A DNA stretch of 18,151 nt, taken from positions 1-18,151 of the forward strand of contig JALNQF010000646.1 in assembly GCA_028456385.1 (NCBI GenBank), given 5' to 3'. Of this stretch, positions 17,721 through 18,151 are shown piece after piece. Numbering within the stretch: the stretch's first letter is position 1; the number at the start of each line of letters is the position of its first letter. The translations under genes were made by a program, and so were the position numbers. The notes beneath the pieces were generated by a model, which had not been told where the DNA came from, did not search any database, and saw only the letters and a program-made list of their open reading frames with translations. Origin of the DNA: Ophiosphaerella korrae. Taxonomy: Eukaryota; Ascomycota; Dothideomycetes; Pleosporales; Phaeosphaeriaceae.

Positions 17721-18151
17721 TATCTTTACTAAGAGTTTAATAAGTCTTTTAGTATTAATAGCGCTATAGATTCTAGATATATATCTAGTATTAGCTATTT
17801 ACTTAAAAAAAACTTAATCTTATAATCTTTATTTATCTTTTACTAGAATCTTTAGAGTATCTTAATCTCTTTATATTGTTTATACTTTTCTAGTATATAA
17901 GTTTACTAGATTATATTAATATATTAGTTGTTTATAAGTATCTTACTTATATTTACTTCTTTCTCTATTATACTTAGAAAGTACTTAGCTTCTTACTTAT
18001 CTTATAGGTATTATTTATATATTATCTTTATATACTCCTCTTAGTTCTATTTATATCTAGATCTCTTATAAGGAAAATATCTAGATCCTATCTTATTAGA
18101 ATAGTAAGTAAAGTAGTTATTATAGTAATATCTTATCTATAATAGTAGTAG
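17721..18151 (-). pseudogene. Region upstream of protease, OUTER element (end of Gag or start of Pol)
   Basis: Position suggests the C-terminal Gag or the Gag-Pol junction. The minus strand is rich in Lys, Glu and Tyr codons (EEYIKIIYK, FLSIIEKEVN). I tried to place a zinc knuckle near 18110-18050, where Tyr and Asn codons cluster, but the C-x2-C-x4-H-x4-C spacing does not fit. No domain is claimed. Confidence 0.4.

Larger units (their letters stand above)
16223..18151 (-). mobile_element. OUTER Ty3/Gypsy element, fragment
   Basis: A third minus-strand element fills the right end. It encodes protease, RT and the first part of RNase H, and is cut at 16222/16223 where the middle element's LTR begins. 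Its gag and 5' LTR lie to the right of the window; the rest of RNase H and integrase should lie left of position 1. GC content is even lower than elsewhere (about 18% in 17701-17760). TATTA at 16223-16227 is the candidate right copy of the middle element's target duplication. Confidence 0.88.

Noticed and set aside
1..18151. A reassigned genetic code (TAA/TAG read as Gln or Trp) or an AT-rich organelle genome
   Set aside because: TAA/TAG stand at both Gln and Trp positions, and the same TG-to-TA and CA-to-TA changes also turn Cys and His into Tyr and Asp into Asn at catalytic sites. That is mutation, not a code.
1..18151. Host protein genes, tRNA or rRNA genes between the elements
   Set aside because: Every stretch is accounted for by element parts, no ordinary gene start or intron pattern is seen, and ATG is nearly absent throughout.

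Overview
The window is a block of mutated, nested Ty3/Gypsy LTR retrotransposons, with no host gene seen. The DNA is very AT-rich and carries the mark of repeat-induced point mutation (RIP), a defence of filamentous ascomycetes (Pezizomycotina). CA and TG dinucleotides are almost gone while CG is kept; CAA, CAG and TGG codons have become stops; TGT/TGC and CAT/CAC have become TAT/TAC; GAT/GAC after T has become AAT/AAC. The setting is probably an AT-rich isochore, a pericentromere or another repeat island. I cannot name the species.

Layout. Three elements are nested. (1) OUTER element, minus strand, 16223-18151 and beyond the right edge: protease, reverse transcriptase (RT) and the start of RNase H, broken at 16222/16223. 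(2) MIDDLE element, minus strand, inserted in the outer element's RNase H region. It runs 16222-15269 and, after an interruption, 7589-1. Its 5' LTR is at the right, then a long Gag, protease, RT, RNase H, integrase, chromodomain, a repeat-bearing 3' region, a polypurine tract (94-108) and the start of its 3' LTR (1-93, cut by the window edge). (3) INNER element, plus strand, 7590-15263, inserted in or near the middle element's gag and flanked by the 5-bp target duplication CTAGT (7585-7589 and 15264-15268). It has LTRs at 7590-8050 and 14866-15263, and a complete Gag-Pol with two zinc knuckles, protease, RT, RNase H, DD35E integrase, GPY/F region and chromodomain. A third, more diverged LTR (8262-8722) lies 211 bp inside the first one and restarts the internal region. 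The inner body is therefore a composite of two related copies.

How the parts relate. These are chromoviruses: the integrase inserts the cDNA, and the C-terminal chromodomain is thought to steer insertion to heterochromatin, which fits nesting in other silenced elements. All three RTs carry the same change, YxDD to YxDN. The frames are still in register over kilobases despite dozens of stops, as expected for hypermutation rather than slow indel decay. Nothing here looks able to make protein. I found no defence system, gene cluster, RNA gene or CRISPR array. The points of interest are the composite inner element, the 17-bp repeat plus hairpin in the middle LTR, the hairpin array in the inner LTRs, and the parallel RIP hits at catalytic residues.
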